A DNA stretch of 64,000 nucleotides. Source: an uncultured Desulfobacter sp. GTDB taxonomy: Bacteria > Desulfobacterota > Desulfobacteria > Desulfobacterales > Desulfobacteraceae. The notes below the pieces were generated by a model, which had not been told where the DNA came from, did no database searches, and was given only the letters and a program-made list of their open reading frames with translations. The stretch is taken from contig NZ_OY762614.1 of NCBI RefSeq assembly GCF_963666145.1, positions 882,501 to 946,500 of the forward strand. Reading direction: 5' to 3'. The translations under genes and the position numbers were made by a program. Shown piece after piece: positions 1-8,946 of this stretch; within the stretch, counting starts at the first letter, position 1, and every line of letters begins with the position of its first letter.

Positions 1-1550
1 TATTCAACCGCTCTAGTTTCCCGAATGACAACAACCTTAACCTGGCCCGGAAATGTCAGATTCTCTTCAATCTGGCGGGCAATATCTTTTGACAGCAGCA
101 TTGCACTTTCGTCCGTAATTTTTTCACTTTCAGTGATGACCCGAATTTCACGGCCAGCCTGAATTGCGTAGGTATTTACCACGCCTTCAAACCCATTTGC
201 AATATTTTCTAGATCTTCCAGACGTTTAACGTAATTCTCAAGACTCTCTTTTCTGGCACCAGGCCTGGCTCCGGAAAGGGCATCCGCAGATTGCACGATA
301 AAATCATATACACTTTCGGGCATCTGATCTTCATGATGTGCTGCAATCGCATTGACAACACTATCATTTTCACCATATTTCTTGGCAAGCTTAGCACCAA
401 TGATGGCATGTGCCCCATCCACTTCGTGGTCCACGGCCTTGCCGATATCGTGCAGCAACCCCATGCGCTTTGCAAGTTTGATGTCCAAACCCAGTTCAGC
501 AGCGATAATACCGGCCAAAAATGCCACTTCAACAGAATGCTGCAAAACGTTCTGGGCATAGGAGGTTCGAAATTTCAATTTACCAAGAACCTTGATCAGT
601 TCCGGATCAATGCCATGCACACCCAGATCAAACGCCGCCTGCTCGCCTGCTTCTTTAATAGCCAGATCAACCTCTTCGGTTGCACGCGCCACGACATCCT
701 CAATACGGGCAGGATGAATTCTTCCATCTGAAATCAATCTTTCAAGGGAGAGTCTTGCCACCTCACGCCTGACAGGATTGAATCCTGACAAGATAACAGC
801 TTCCGGGGTATCGTCGATAATCAGGTCTATTCCGGTTGCGGCTTCCAATGCCCGGATATTGCGACCCTCTCTTCCGATAATTCGCCCCTTCATTTCATCT
901 CCAGGCAAATTTACCACCGAGACGGTGCGCTCGGCCACATAATCACCTGCATAACGCTGGATGGCAGTTGATAGAATCTTTTTTGCCTCTTTATCGGCGT
1001 TTTCCCTAACCTCGGTGGTGATTTTTTTAACCATTTTGGCACCTTCATGCCTGGCTTCATCCTCCATGGTTTTCAACAGCAGTTCTTTTGCCTGTTCAAG
1101 GGTCATCCCGGAAACTTTTTCAAGCTCTTTTTTAGTCTCCTCAAGAAGTTGACCATACGATTCCTCTTTTTGGGTCAGATATTCAAGTTTTTCTGCAACA
1201 GCCTTTTCAGTTCTCTCTATGTATTTTTCTCTTTTAATACATTGATCTTCAATTTTATCGAGTTTTTCACTTTTTTTAGAAAGCCTTCGTTCCTCTTTTT
1301 TTAATTCGCCCCGGGTCTCTTCGGTCTCGGCGTCAAATGTACTCTTCATTTCCAACAGGCGTGAGCGCGCCTCCAATTTGGCTTCTCTCAGCAGAGTTTC
1401 AGCTTTTTTGGCCGCTTGTTCCATGGCAACACGTTGCTCTTCTTGGAAATCAAGTCTCTCCTGGTCCACTTTCATTTTTATCACATATAAAATGACCGCA
1501 CCAACAGCAAGCAGCACCAGCATGAATGCAAGCATCATTGTAAAACTCAT
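1..1550 (-). CDS. rny: Ribonuclease Y (3' end cut by window start)
   Basis: Membrane-anchored endoribonuclease that starts mRNA decay. Translating the minus strand from the ATG at 1548-1550 gives about 516 residues before the window edge. An N-terminal membrane helix is followed by a long charged coiled coil (about residues 30-200), a KH RNA-binding domain with GRIIGREGRNIR near residue 223, and an HD phosphohydrolase domain with LLHDIGKA near residue 366 and an AHHED motif further on. The visible C-terminus reads IRETRAVE, so only the last few codons are missing, since the family is about 520 aa. It lies downstream of the 6S RNA and zapA on the same strand. Identification by domain order is firm. 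Confidence 0.95.
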   Translation of the reverse strand, partial: MSFTMMLAFMLVLLAVGAVILYVIKMKVDQERLDFQEEQRVAMEQAAKKAETLLREAKLEARSRLLEMKSTFDAETEETRGELKKEERRLSKKSEKLDKIEDQCIKREKYIERTEKAVAEKLEYLTQKEESYGQLLEETKKELEKVSGMTLEQAKELLLKTMEDEARHEGAKMVKKITTEVRENADKEAKKILSTAIQRYAGDYVAERTVSVVNLPGDEMKGRIIGREGRNIRALEAATGIDLIIDDTPEAVILSGFNPVRREVARLSLERLISDGRIHPARIEDVVARATEEVDLAIKEAGEQAAFDLGVHGIDPELIKVLGKLKFRTSYAQNVLQHSVEVAFLAGIIAAELGLDIKLAKRMGLLHDIGKAVDHEVDGAHAIIGAKLAKKYGENDSVVNAIAAHHEDQMPESVYDFIVQSADALSGARPGARKESLENYVKRLEDLENIANGFEGVVNTYAIQAGREIRVITESEKITDESAMLLSKDIARQIEENLTFPGQVKVVVIRETRAVE

Positions 1551-1681
1551 ACAATTTCTCTCCTGGAATAATGGGCCGCACAATAAAATGCACCCGCGTT
1601 TTATCTTGCTAAAAAGAAACGGAATAATACATTAGGATAAGGAGGGATACGGCAAAGCGTTTTTTAATATAATAACAAAAG

Positions 1682-1867
1682 TCCCCCGCATCTGCCGTGT
1701 TGTCTCTTGAGGCTTTGAACCAAAGGTTCAAAAGCGGGGGATCAATAACACCTTTAGGCTTTTCCCTTACATAAGAGGGAACCTGCTCACCAGTATCAGC
1801 GTGACCCCCCTATGTTTCTATGCGTTAGGACAAAGTCTGTTGTACAATCACGCACACCGCAGGGGGT
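1682..1867 (-). ncRNA. ssrS: 6S RNA (ssrS)
   Basis: 6S RNA binds the sigma-70 holoenzyme and mimics an open promoter. The minus strand contains the conserved 3' half found in proteobacterial 6S RNA (TTGAACC, three bases, GGTTCAA, then ACGGCAGA). A CCCCC run at the 5' end and a GGGGG run at the 3' end form the closing stem. The internal arm pairs GGGGGGTCA with TGATCCCCC, capped by TTCCCT/AGGGAA. The zapA-ssrS order is the same as in Escherichia coli and many other proteobacteria. Ends are set from the closing stem and are approximate; a T-rich stretch follows the 3' end. Confidence 0.85.
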
Positions 1868-1894
1868 TTTGTTACAATTTCAAACCAATGAATC

Positions 1895-2191
1895 TTATTT
1901 CATCGTTTGGTCTATTTTCTTTAATAAGGATGAAACTCTGTTTTCTATGTCTTTTTCAAGGTCAAAATACTTCATCTGCAGTTCATGGTAATCTTTGGAT
2001 AAATTCATGGCTGCAAGAAGCAAAATCGCCATCCGGTTCTTACTGCTGGTTTTATTCTGAAAAAGACTCTCTGCTTCATCTATATATTGTTTAACGTGGG
2101 CTGCAATCTTTACAGGATCATCTGTTTGATCTTTATCCGGTTTGAAATTAAATTCTTCCCCGAAAAGCTCAATTTTAACGATTTCATCCAA
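1895..2191 (-). CDS. zapA: Cell division protein ZapA
   Basis: FtsZ-associated protein that bundles FtsZ filaments at mid-cell. The 98-residue product has the ZapA layout: a short beta-rich N-terminal part (VKIELFGEEF), a DDPVKIAAHVKQYIDE helix that matches the family core, and a C-terminal coiled coil (about residues 60-98). The start is a TTG at 2191 with AAGGG six bases upstream; the first in-phase ATG lies well inside the domain. It sits 48 bp after the zapB-like gene and just before 6S RNA, so it is probably co-transcribed with both. Confidence 0.85.
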   Translation of the reverse strand: MDEIVKIELFGEEFNFKPDKDQTDDPVKIAAHVKQYIDEAESLFQNKTSSKNRMAILLLAAMNLSKDYHELQMKYFDLEKDIENRVSSLLKKIDQTMK

Positions 2192-2239
2192 GAAAAGCCC
2201 TTTACCGATCTATATATTCAAACGCTTTTAAATTCATCC

Positions 2240-2485
2240 TCAGGATACGGTTTCAGAGAAACCATCCAGTTTGGAAAGAAGCCCGCTAATTTTTTCACTT
2301 ATCATGGACTCCCGGCCGACATAGACATCTTCTTTTTGTGTTTTCTGTTCCAACTGTTCTTCAAGCTCCCTTACTTTTACAGAAAGCTCTTTATTCTCTT
2401 TTTGAAGAGTCTGACAAGATTCTATTAAAAAATCCACATGGATGTTAATGTCATCAAACTTAGCTGCTATATCCTCGTTATTCAA
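2240..2485 (-). CDS. ZapB-like coiled-coil division protein
   Basis: Product of 81 residues, almost entirely heptad-like from about residue 20 to 55 (ENKELSVKVRELEEQLEQK). There is no membrane segment or signal peptide. Size, composition and position directly upstream of zapA suggest a ZapB-type factor that joins ZapA to the Z-ring, or a generic coiled-coil division accessory protein. The start appears to be TTG at 2485. Coiled coils are low in information, so the family name rests mainly on the neighbour. Confidence 0.6.
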   Translation of the reverse strand: MNNEDIAAKFDDINIHVDFLIESCQTLQKENKELSVKVRELEEQLEQKTQKEDVYVGRESMISEKISGLLSKLDGFSETVS

Positions 2486-2550
2486 TTTCTTCAGTCTCGT
2501 ATAAAATGGTAATTAATTAACCACTAATATATTGAGCAGCCTGATGAAAG

Positions 2551-3303
2551 TCAAGATAATTCATGCGAAACCCCAGGAAACGCCTTATTGATGCGGTTTA
2601 ACTGTGCAATGGTGTTAACACCCATGACCTGCTCGGCATCGTCTATAATTTTAACACATGTCTTGGCTTTGTTCAGCACAGCGACTTCCACAAGATCAGT
2701 AAGATAATACTCTCCTTGACTGTTATTATTCTTAATTTGACCCAGCCCAGACTCAAGAAATTGCTTTTTAAAACAGAAAATCCCCGAATTAACAATATCA
2801 ATCCGCTTTTCCAGACCAGTTGCATCCGCCTCTTCACGTATGGCAAGAAGCTGCCCATCACTGCCCTGAATAATCCGGCCATAACCGGTCGGATCATTAA
2901 CCTTTGCAGCCAAAACAGTCAAATCGGCCTTTTGATTACTGTGTAGTGAAACCAAGTCGCCGATGGTATCTGTTTTTATTAACGGAACGTCACCACACAA
3001 AACCAAAACATGTTGCACGCAATCATCGACGTCAGGCAACGCTGTCCTGACAGCATCGCCGGTGCCAAGAAGTTCTGTTTGAAAGGCAAAGTGCACAATA
3101 TGTTTTCCTTGGATCGCTTCTTGCACTTTTTCGGCCTGGTGCCCGACCACGACATGAATATGGCCTGAAGCAACCTGCTTAGCCGCCTTAATCACGTGAT
3201 TGACCATACTTTCACCCGCGACCTTGTGCAGTACTTTAGGCAAATCCGATTTCATGCGGCTGCCTTTTCCCGCAGCCAGTATGATAATTGCAATCTTGTT
3301 CAT
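2551..3303 (-). CDS. UDP-GlcNAc pyrophosphorylase domain protein (GlmU N-terminal domain only)
   Basis: Nucleotidyltransferase that would join UTP and GlcNAc-1-phosphate to give UDP-GlcNAc, the precursor of peptidoglycan and lipid A. The N-terminus carries the GlmU signature LAAGKGSRMKSDLPKVLHK, followed by QTELLGTGDAV, the metal-site region VLCGDVPL, and NSGIFCF. The product is 250 aa. Full GlmU is about 455 aa, so the left-handed beta-helix acetyltransferase half is absent. I chose the ATG at 3303, which has an AGAGG site eight bases upstream. A longer frame to 3366 runs through the atp terminator and is unlikely. The acetyltransferase step must be supplied elsewhere, or the enzyme handles another sugar phosphate. 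Confidence 0.85.
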   Translation of the reverse strand: MNKIAIIILAAGKGSRMKSDLPKVLHKVAGESMVNHVIKAAKQVASGHIHVVVGHQAEKVQEAIQGKHIVHFAFQTELLGTGDAVRTALPDVDDCVQHVLVLCGDVPLIKTDTIGDLVSLHSNQKADLTVLAAKVNDPTGYGRIIQGSDGQLLAIREEADATGLEKRIDIVNSGIFCFKKQFLESGLGQIKNNNSQGEYYLTDLVEVAVLNKAKTCVKIIDDAEQVMGVNTIAQLNRINKAFPGVSHELS

Positions 3304-3341
3304 TTTGTTCCTCTGTCTCGTTACAAATATAGGCGATAAAA

Positions 3342-3377
3342 CAAAAAGGGGTGCCATAGACGGCACCCCTTTTTTTA
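3342..3377 (-). terminator. Rho-independent terminator of the atp operon
   Basis: Perfect stem AGGGGTGCC/GGCACCCCT with an eight-base loop, flanked by A/T runs on both sides, so it can act in both directions. It lies between atpC and the GlmU-like gene, both on the minus strand. It therefore separates the ATP synthase transcript from the gene downstream. Confidence 0.85.
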
Positions 3378-3438
3378 CTTCATATGTTTCGGCATACAGG
3401 TCCGATGATCGTCAAACCATCAAACCAGCCAAATCTTA

Positions 3439-3846
3439 TTAGTTCGTTCCAGCAACTTTAATCCGGAACAAAGCCCGCTGCAAAGCGGCCTGGGCACGGA
3501 CAATATCCGTATCGGCTGCTTTGTCGCTCAAGCGTCTTTCAGCTCTAACCTGGGCCTCTTTTGCACGGTTAAGATTTATATCCTCGCGCCGTTCTGCAGA
3601 TTCAGCAAGAATAGTAACCTTATCAGGAAGCACTTCGGCAAACCCACCGTTTGCAAAAAGTATGCGCTCATTCCCAGTAGCATCTTCATAACGGATACAA
3701 CCAACCTTCAATGAAGTCAGAAAGGTTGTATGTCCTTTCAAGGCGCAGAACTCACCTTCACTGCCAGGCGCCGAAATACTTTTGATTTCTTCACTGACAA
3801 TGGCCTTTTGCGGTGTTACCACTTCAAGAAAAAATTTATCAGCCAT
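3439..3846 (-). CDS. atpC: F1Fo ATP synthase subunit epsilon
   Basis: Central-stalk subunit that couples the c-ring to the F1 head and damps ATP hydrolysis. The 135 aa product has the beta-sandwich domain (about 1-85, with EFCALKGHTTFLTSLKVG) and a two-helix C-terminal domain. The start at 3846 has GGAGG nine bases upstream. Last gene of the atp operon, 20 bp after atpD and followed by a strong terminator. Confidence 0.95.
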   Translation of the reverse strand: MADKFFLEVVTPQKAIVSEEIKSISAPGSEGEFCALKGHTTFLTSLKVGCIRYEDATGNERILFANGGFAEVLPDKVTILAESAERREDINLNRAKEAQVRAERRLSDKAADTDIVRAQAALQRALFRIKVAGTN

Positions 3847-3866
3847 AATAGACCTCCGAATGGTTA

Positions 3867-5270
3867 TTAAGCTTTTGCTTTTTCAATGGCGTCTTCGATA
3901 GCCCCAACCATATAGAAAGCATTTTCGGGAAGGTCATCATGCTTGCCGTCGATAATTTCCTTGAAGGACCGAACCGTATCTTCAACCTTTACAAAAATAC
4001 CGGCCATGCCGGTAAAGGTTTCAGCTACATGGAACGGCTGGGACAGGAATTTCTGAAGTTTTCTGGCGCGCTGTACAGTGATCTTGTCTTCGTCGGACAG
4101 CTCGTCCATACCCAGAATGGCAATAATGTCCTGGAGTTCTTTGTATTTTTGCAGCGTCTGCTGGACAACCCGGGCAACGTTGTAATGCTCTTCACCAATG
4201 TAAGCGGCATCAAGGATTCTGGAGGTGGAGTCAAGGGGATCCACAGCCGGATAGATACCAAGCTCTGCAATCTGACGGGAAAGCACAACCGTTCCGTCAA
4301 GATGGGCAAAGGTAGTTGCAGGTGCCGGGTCAGTCAAGTCATCTGCAGGTACATAAACGCACTGAACAGCGGTAATGGAGCCTTTATCAGTAGATGTAAT
4401 ACGTTCCTGAAGCTCGCCCATGTCAACCGCAAGTGTCGGTTGGTAACCAACGGCAGAAGGCATACGACCCAGTGTAGCAGAAACCTCTGCACCAGCCTGG
4501 GTGAAACGGAAGATATTATCAACAAATAGCAGCACGTCCTGCCCCTCTACATCACGGAAGTATTCTGCGCAGGTCAACGCGGAAAGCGCAACACGGGCAC
4601 GGGCTCCGGGAGGTTCAGTCATCTGGCCGTAGACCAGAGCACATTTGGGAAGAACGCCAGAGTCTTTCATTTCGTGGTAAAGGTCGTTACCTTCACGGGT
4701 TCTTTCACCAACACCGCCAAACACGGAGATACCGCCATGCTGCATTGCGATATTGTTAACCATTTCCATCATGATAACGGTTTTACCAACACCGGCACCA
4801 CCAAACATACCCATCTTACCGCCACGTGGGAAGGGAACCAGAAGGTCAATAACCTTTACACCGGTTTCAAGAACGCGGACAGAGGTGTCCTGCTCGGTGA
4901 AAGACGGAGCATGTCTGTGAATGGGGAGCATTTTTTCTTGGGAAATATCACCAAGACCATCAACCGGACGACCTACAACGTTAAGAACGCGCCCCAGAGA
5001 AGCTTCACCAACCGGCATCATGATGGGGGAACCGGTATCCTTTACGACCATACCACGCTGAAGACCGTCTGTTACGTCCATGCCGATACAGCGAACAACA
5101 TTGTCACCCAAATGCTGGGCAACTTCAATAACCAGATTATCTTCCATATCCCCAATGGTGGGGTTGGTGACAGTCAGGGCGGTAAGAACCGCGGGAAGTT
5201 TTCCGGGCTCAAACTCAACGTCAACTACGGCGCCGAGTACCTGTGAAATTTTACCTATATTTTCAGCCAT
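3867..5270 (-). CDS. atpD: F1Fo ATP synthase subunit beta
   Basis: Catalytic subunit of the F1 head. The 467 aa length is normal. The Walker A motif GGAGVGKT is near residue 153, the catalytic Glu region GGVGERTREGNDLY follows, and Walker B is VLLFVDNIFRF. The signature PAVDPLDSTSR is also present. ATG at 5270 with AGGAG just upstream. It lies 47 bp after atpG. Confidence 0.98.
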   Translation of the reverse strand: MAENIGKISQVLGAVVDVEFEPGKLPAVLTALTVTNPTIGDMEDNLVIEVAQHLGDNVVRCIGMDVTDGLQRGMVVKDTGSPIMMPVGEASLGRVLNVVGRPVDGLGDISQEKMLPIHRHAPSFTEQDTSVRVLETGVKVIDLLVPFPRGGKMGMFGGAGVGKTVIMMEMVNNIAMQHGGISVFGGVGERTREGNDLYHEMKDSGVLPKCALVYGQMTEPPGARARVALSALTCAEYFRDVEGQDVLLFVDNIFRFTQAGAEVSATLGRMPSAVGYQPTLAVDMGELQERITSTDKGSITAVQCVYVPADDLTDPAPATTFAHLDGTVVLSRQIAELGIYPAVDPLDSTSRILDAAYIGEEHYNVARVVQQTLQKYKELQDIIAILGMDELSDEDKITVQRARKLQKFLSQPFHVAETFTGMAGIFVKVEDTVRSFKEIIDGKHDDLPENAFYMVGAIEDAIEKAKA

Positions 5271-5317
5271 TTTATTCTCCTATAAAGCTGTTTTATCAAT
5301 GCTTACTTAAAAGTCAA

Positions 5318-6217
5318 TTACCCCTTTAGGGCTTCGGCACCACCAACAATATCCATAAGATCAGATGTAATACCTGCCTGACGGGTTTTGTTGAATATGG
5401 TCTGCAGTTCATCCACAAGATCGGAACACGCCTTGGTTGCATTTTCCATGGCCCGCATACGGGCTGCATGCTCGGAAGTCGAGGTTTGAAGCAGTGCATC
5501 GTATATCTGGATGAAAACATTCTTAGGAAGCATTTCACCCAAAAGAGCATCTGAAGAGGGTTCACAGATGTGTTCCGGCAAAAAGGCGCCATCATCGCCA
5601 GCAGGCGCAGCTTCTTCTTTGATCACATCATCAAGAGATGGAATGGGAAGAATCTGTTTAACCATCGGGACCTGTTTCGCCATACCCTGGAATTCAGAAT
5701 AGATCAAATATACTTCATCCACATTTCCTTCTAGGAAATTGTCGATCAATGCCTGTCCTGAGCCGGAAGCAACTGAGAAATCAACTCGGCCACCCACGAC
5801 GCCGATATATTGGGCATCAATGGTTTTGCCTTGTTTTTTCGCCCAGTCGCGACCTTTTTTGCCGTAGCAGACAAAAGACACCTCTTTTCCGCTAAGCTCA
5901 GATTTGAGCATTTTATCAGCTTTATCGATCAAATTAATGTTAAATCCACCACATAGACCCCTGTCTGATGTACACAGGAGCAGGGCCACCTTTTTTACTT
6001 CATCTTTGGCAACCAAAAGAGGGGAAGCACCCTCTCCTGATTTACCGGCAATGGATCCCAGAACCTCCGCAAATTTGGAGGCATAAGGTTTAAATGCCTC
6101 CATGGCATTCTGGGAACCGCGCAATCTAGAAGTGGCGACCATTTTCATGGCAGAGGTAATCTGTTTAGTCTTTTTTACACTGACTATTTTCGATTGTACT
6201 TCTTTTAATGTTGCCAT
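5318..6217 (-). CDS. atpG: F1Fo ATP synthase subunit gamma
   Basis: Rotor shaft of F1. The 299 aa product begins with the typical VQSKIVSVKKTKQITSAMKM helix and ends with the conserved C-terminal helix (NKTRQAGITSDLMDIVGGAEAL). The middle holds the Rossmann-like domain (LLCTSDRGLCGGFN). Length is slightly above the 285-290 usual, because of an acidic insertion near residues 205-225. Confidence 0.97.
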   Translation of the reverse strand: MATLKEVQSKIVSVKKTKQITSAMKMVATSRLRGSQNAMEAFKPYASKFAEVLGSIAGKSGEGASPLLVAKDEVKKVALLLCTSDRGLCGGFNINLIDKADKMLKSELSGKEVSFVCYGKKGRDWAKKQGKTIDAQYIGVVGGRVDFSVASGSGQALIDNFLEGNVDEVYLIYSEFQGMAKQVPMVKQILPIPSLDDVIKEEAAPAGDDGAFLPEHICEPSSDALLGEMLPKNVFIQIYDALLQTSTSEHAARMRAMENATKACSDLVDELQTIFNKTRQAGITSDLMDIVGGAEALKG

Positions 6218-6281
6218 ATGATCTACCTTTGCGCCTATATGTTATTATTTTATATAAATAAATTCGAAGAGTTTGCCCTAA

Positions 6282-7796
6282 TTACAAGGTGCTTTTAAAT
6301 TCTTCGCCATAGGCGGTAAGGCATTCTTTAAGCTTAGCCTCAATTTCATCATCAATTTTTTCTTTTTCTTTGAGGCCGGTAAAAATTTCAGGATAGCGAC
6401 CCTCAACGAAATCATACAGGCCAGCCTCATAAGCAGGAACAGCTTCTTTGGGGAATGCATCCAGATAGCCTTTGGTTCCGGCATAAAGAACAGTTACCTG
6501 TTTGTACATGGGAAGCGGCTGATATTGGGGCTGTTTGAGCAGTTCAACCAGTCTTTCACCACGGGTCAACTGTCTCTGGGTTGCTGCATCAAGATCAGAA
6601 CCGAAAGCAGCAAAGGCTTCAAGCTCTCTGTACTGAGCAAGATCCAGACGAAGGGTACCGGCGACCTGTTTCATGGCTTTAACCTGGGCTGCACCACCAA
6701 CACGTGATACGGACAATCCAACGTCAATGGCCGGACGGATACCGGCAAAGAAAAGGTCCTTATCAAGGAAGATCTGGCCGTCAGTAATGGAAATAACGTT
6801 GGTGGGAATAAATGCAGATACGTCACCTTCCTGGGTTTCAATAATGGGAAGTGCGGTCAGAGATCCTGCACCAAGCTCATCACTCATTTTTGCGGAACGT
6901 TCCAGCAGACGGCTGTGATTGTAGAAAATATCGCCGGGGAACGCTTCACGTCCAGGCGGACGTCTCAGCAGCAGAGATACCTGACGGTAAGCAGCAGCCT
7001 GTTTTGAAAGGTCATCATAAACGATCAGGGCATGTTCGCCTTTATCACGAAAGTATTCGCCCATGGCGCAACCGGCATAGGGAGCCAGATACTGCATGGC
7101 TGCAGATTCAGAAGCAGAGGCCACAACGACTGTTGTATATTCCATGGCACCATGCTCTTCAAGGGCTGCAACAACCTGGGCAACCGTTGATTTTTTCTGA
7201 CCGCAGGCAACATAGATACATTTAATACCGCTCTCTTTCTGAGCAATAATGGCGTCAACAGCGACAGCAGTTTTACCAATCTGCCGGTCACCAATGATCA
7301 GCTCACGCTGGCCACGACCTACAGGGGTCATACCGTCAACCGCTTTAGAACCAGTGTAGCAGGGTTCGTGAACACCTTTTCTGGCAATAACACCAGGAGC
7401 AACCAGCTCCATGTTCATATATGTATCAGAAGTGATAGGGCCTTTGCCGTCAACAGGTTCACCTGTGGTGGTTACAACACGGCCGAGCAGGGCTTCGCCA
7501 ACGGGGACAGAAGCAATACGGTCGGTTCTCTTAACCATATCGCCTTCTTTGATGACCTTATCATCACCCAGAATAGCAACACCGACGTTATCTGCTTCAA
7601 GGTTCAGCGCCAATCCCAAAATACCGCCAGGGAACTCAACAAGCTCCATGGCTTTTACTTTTTCCAGACCATAAACACGGGCGATACCGTCACCCGCAGA
7701 TAGAACGACACCTGTTTCGCTCAGATCAACCTGTGCATCAAACCCTTTAATTTGATCTTTGATTATCTGGCTTATTTCTTCTGCTTTAATTTCCAT
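6282..7796 (-). CDS. atpA: F1Fo ATP synthase subunit alpha
   Basis: Non-catalytic nucleotide-binding subunit of F1. The 504 aa product has the delta-subunit-binding N-terminus (MEIKAEEISQIIKDQI), Walker A GDRQIGKT near residue 170, and the arginine-finger region PAIDVGLSVSRVGG. The ATG overlaps the atpH stop codon (TAATG), so translation is probably coupled. Confidence 0.98.
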   Translation of the reverse strand: MEIKAEEISQIIKDQIKGFDAQVDLSETGVVLSAGDGIARVYGLEKVKAMELVEFPGGILGLALNLEADNVGVAILGDDKVIKEGDMVKRTDRIASVPVGEALLGRVVTTTGEPVDGKGPITSDTYMNMELVAPGVIARKGVHEPCYTGSKAVDGMTPVGRGQRELIIGDRQIGKTAVAVDAIIAQKESGIKCIYVACGQKKSTVAQVVAALEEHGAMEYTTVVVASASESAAMQYLAPYAGCAMGEYFRDKGEHALIVYDDLSKQAAAYRQVSLLLRRPPGREAFPGDIFYNHSRLLERSAKMSDELGAGSLTALPIIETQEGDVSAFIPTNVISITDGQIFLDKDLFFAGIRPAIDVGLSVSRVGGAAQVKAMKQVAGTLRLDLAQYRELEAFAAFGSDLDAATQRQLTRGERLVELLKQPQYQPLPMYKQVTVLYAGTKGYLDAFPKEAVPAYEAGLYDFVEGRYPEIFTGLKEKEKIDDEIEAKLKECLTAYGEEFKSTL

Positions 7797-8347
7797 TATA
7801 AACTCTCACCTTTTTTTAAAGTTTCCCTCATATTGATCAGCTGGGTTTTTACGCTGCCGTCAAGAACAAGATCGCCGATTTTTGTGATGATTCCGCCGAT
7901 AAGGCTTGCATCCTTCTGTACATCAAGCACAACAGTTTTACCCGTTTTCTCAGACAGCGACTTTTGAATTTTAGCAATGTTTGTCTTGGACAAGGTTGTG
8001 GCTGCCACAACGCTAGCTTTGACAACACCTTTAAGTTCATCAGCCATTGTGCTGTAATAGGCCGCAATGTCCCTGAGAAAACCAATCCTGCCTTTAATAA
8101 AAAGCAAGGACAAAAAAGAGCTCATCACTTTAGAAAAGCCTGCAGAAGCGATTACTGCATCAAGAAGCTTTTTACGATCACTTTTTCCGATTAACGGATT
8201 GCTGAGGGCCTGTTCAAAACCCTCATTGGAGTCCAATAGCCCAACCATTGCGGAAAGCTCGTTGTTATACCCTTCCGCCTGACCGTCCTCCTGGCCTATC
8301 AAAATCAATGCCTTGGCATAACGCCTTGAAACTGCGTGATTCTTCAT
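7796..8347 (-). CDS. atpH: F1Fo ATP synthase subunit delta
   Basis: Peripheral-stalk cap that joins the b/b' stalk to the top of the alpha/beta hexamer. The 183 aa product starts with the family pattern SRRYAKALILIG and contains LSLLFIKGRIGFL in the middle. The C-terminal part (LIGGIITKIGDLVLDGSVK) is the most conserved segment of the family. Its start overlaps the atpF stop and its stop overlaps the atpA start, both as TAATG. Confidence 0.95.
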   Translation of the reverse strand: MKNHAVSRRYAKALILIGQEDGQAEGYNNELSAMVGLLDSNEGFEQALSNPLIGKSDRKKLLDAVIASAGFSKVMSSFLSLLFIKGRIGFLRDIAAYYSTMADELKGVVKASVVAATTLSKTNIAKIQKSLSEKTGKTVVLDVQKDASLIGGIITKIGDLVLDGSVKTQLINMRETLKKGESL

Positions 8348-8946
8348 TATGCCTCCACCTTTTTCAAGTATTCATCGACCAGACGATTCTGATCCTGAGT
8401 TGTGATGGATTTTTTAATGAGCGCCTGGGCCTGATCCATTGCAAGTTCCACAACTTCCTGTTTGAGAATCGTTTTTGCAGCTTTGAACTCTTGTTCGATA
8501 TTGCGTTTAGCCATATCTTCAAGTTTTTCAGCCTGGGCTTCAGCTTCTGCAAGAATTCTTTTCTTTGCCTCTTCTCCCTGTTTAATGTAATCTTCAACGA
8601 TCTGTTCAGATTCCTGTTCAAGATTTCTAAACCGGGCTTCGTACTCGGCAAGTTTTCTTTCTGCTTCAGCTTTCTTCTGTTCCAGATCCGTCAATTCTTC
8701 TTCAATTCCCTTTGTACGGGAAGAAAAGAACTGTGCCACCGGTTTTCTAGCGATAAAAAAGCAACCCAACGCAAGAACGACGAAGTTGAGCACCTTCCAG
8801 GTATCAACATCGTGCCACACGTTATGACTTGCATGCGCTGCTTCACCATGACCGCCACCGGAAGCCCAGACCACTGTCGCACCAGCCACAAGGGCGACGA
8901 CAGTTGCGGAAACTTTAAGGTGTTTTTTCCAATTCGTCATTTTCAT
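8347..8946 (-). CDS. atpF: F1Fo ATP synthase subunit b
   Basis: Peripheral-stalk subunit with a membrane anchor and a long charged helix. The N-terminus (MKMTNWKKHL, then a hydrophobic stretch ending in a Gly/His-rich segment) looks like a signal peptide or extra helix. It is followed by the true anchor TWKVLNFVVLALGCFFIA and an alpha-helical stalk. I chose ATG 8946, which overlaps the upstream stop (TGATG) and has GGGAGG seven bases before it. An in-phase ATG at 8952 lies too close to that site. With the next gene it makes a b/b' pair. Confidence 0.93.
   Translation of the reverse strand: MKMTNWKKHLKVSATVVALVAGATVVWASGGGHGEAAHASHNVWHDVDTWKVLNFVVLALGCFFIARKPVAQFFSSRTKGIEEELTDLEQKKAEAERKLAEYEARFRNLEQESEQIVEDYIKQGEEAKKRILAEAEAQAEKLEDMAKRNIEQEFKAAKTILKQEVVELAMDQAQALIKKSITTQDQNRLVDEYLKKVEA

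Noticed and set aside
3304..3366. Longer N-terminus of the GlmU-like protein
   Set aside because: It would translate through the atp terminator, and the ATG at 3303 has a good ribosome-binding site.
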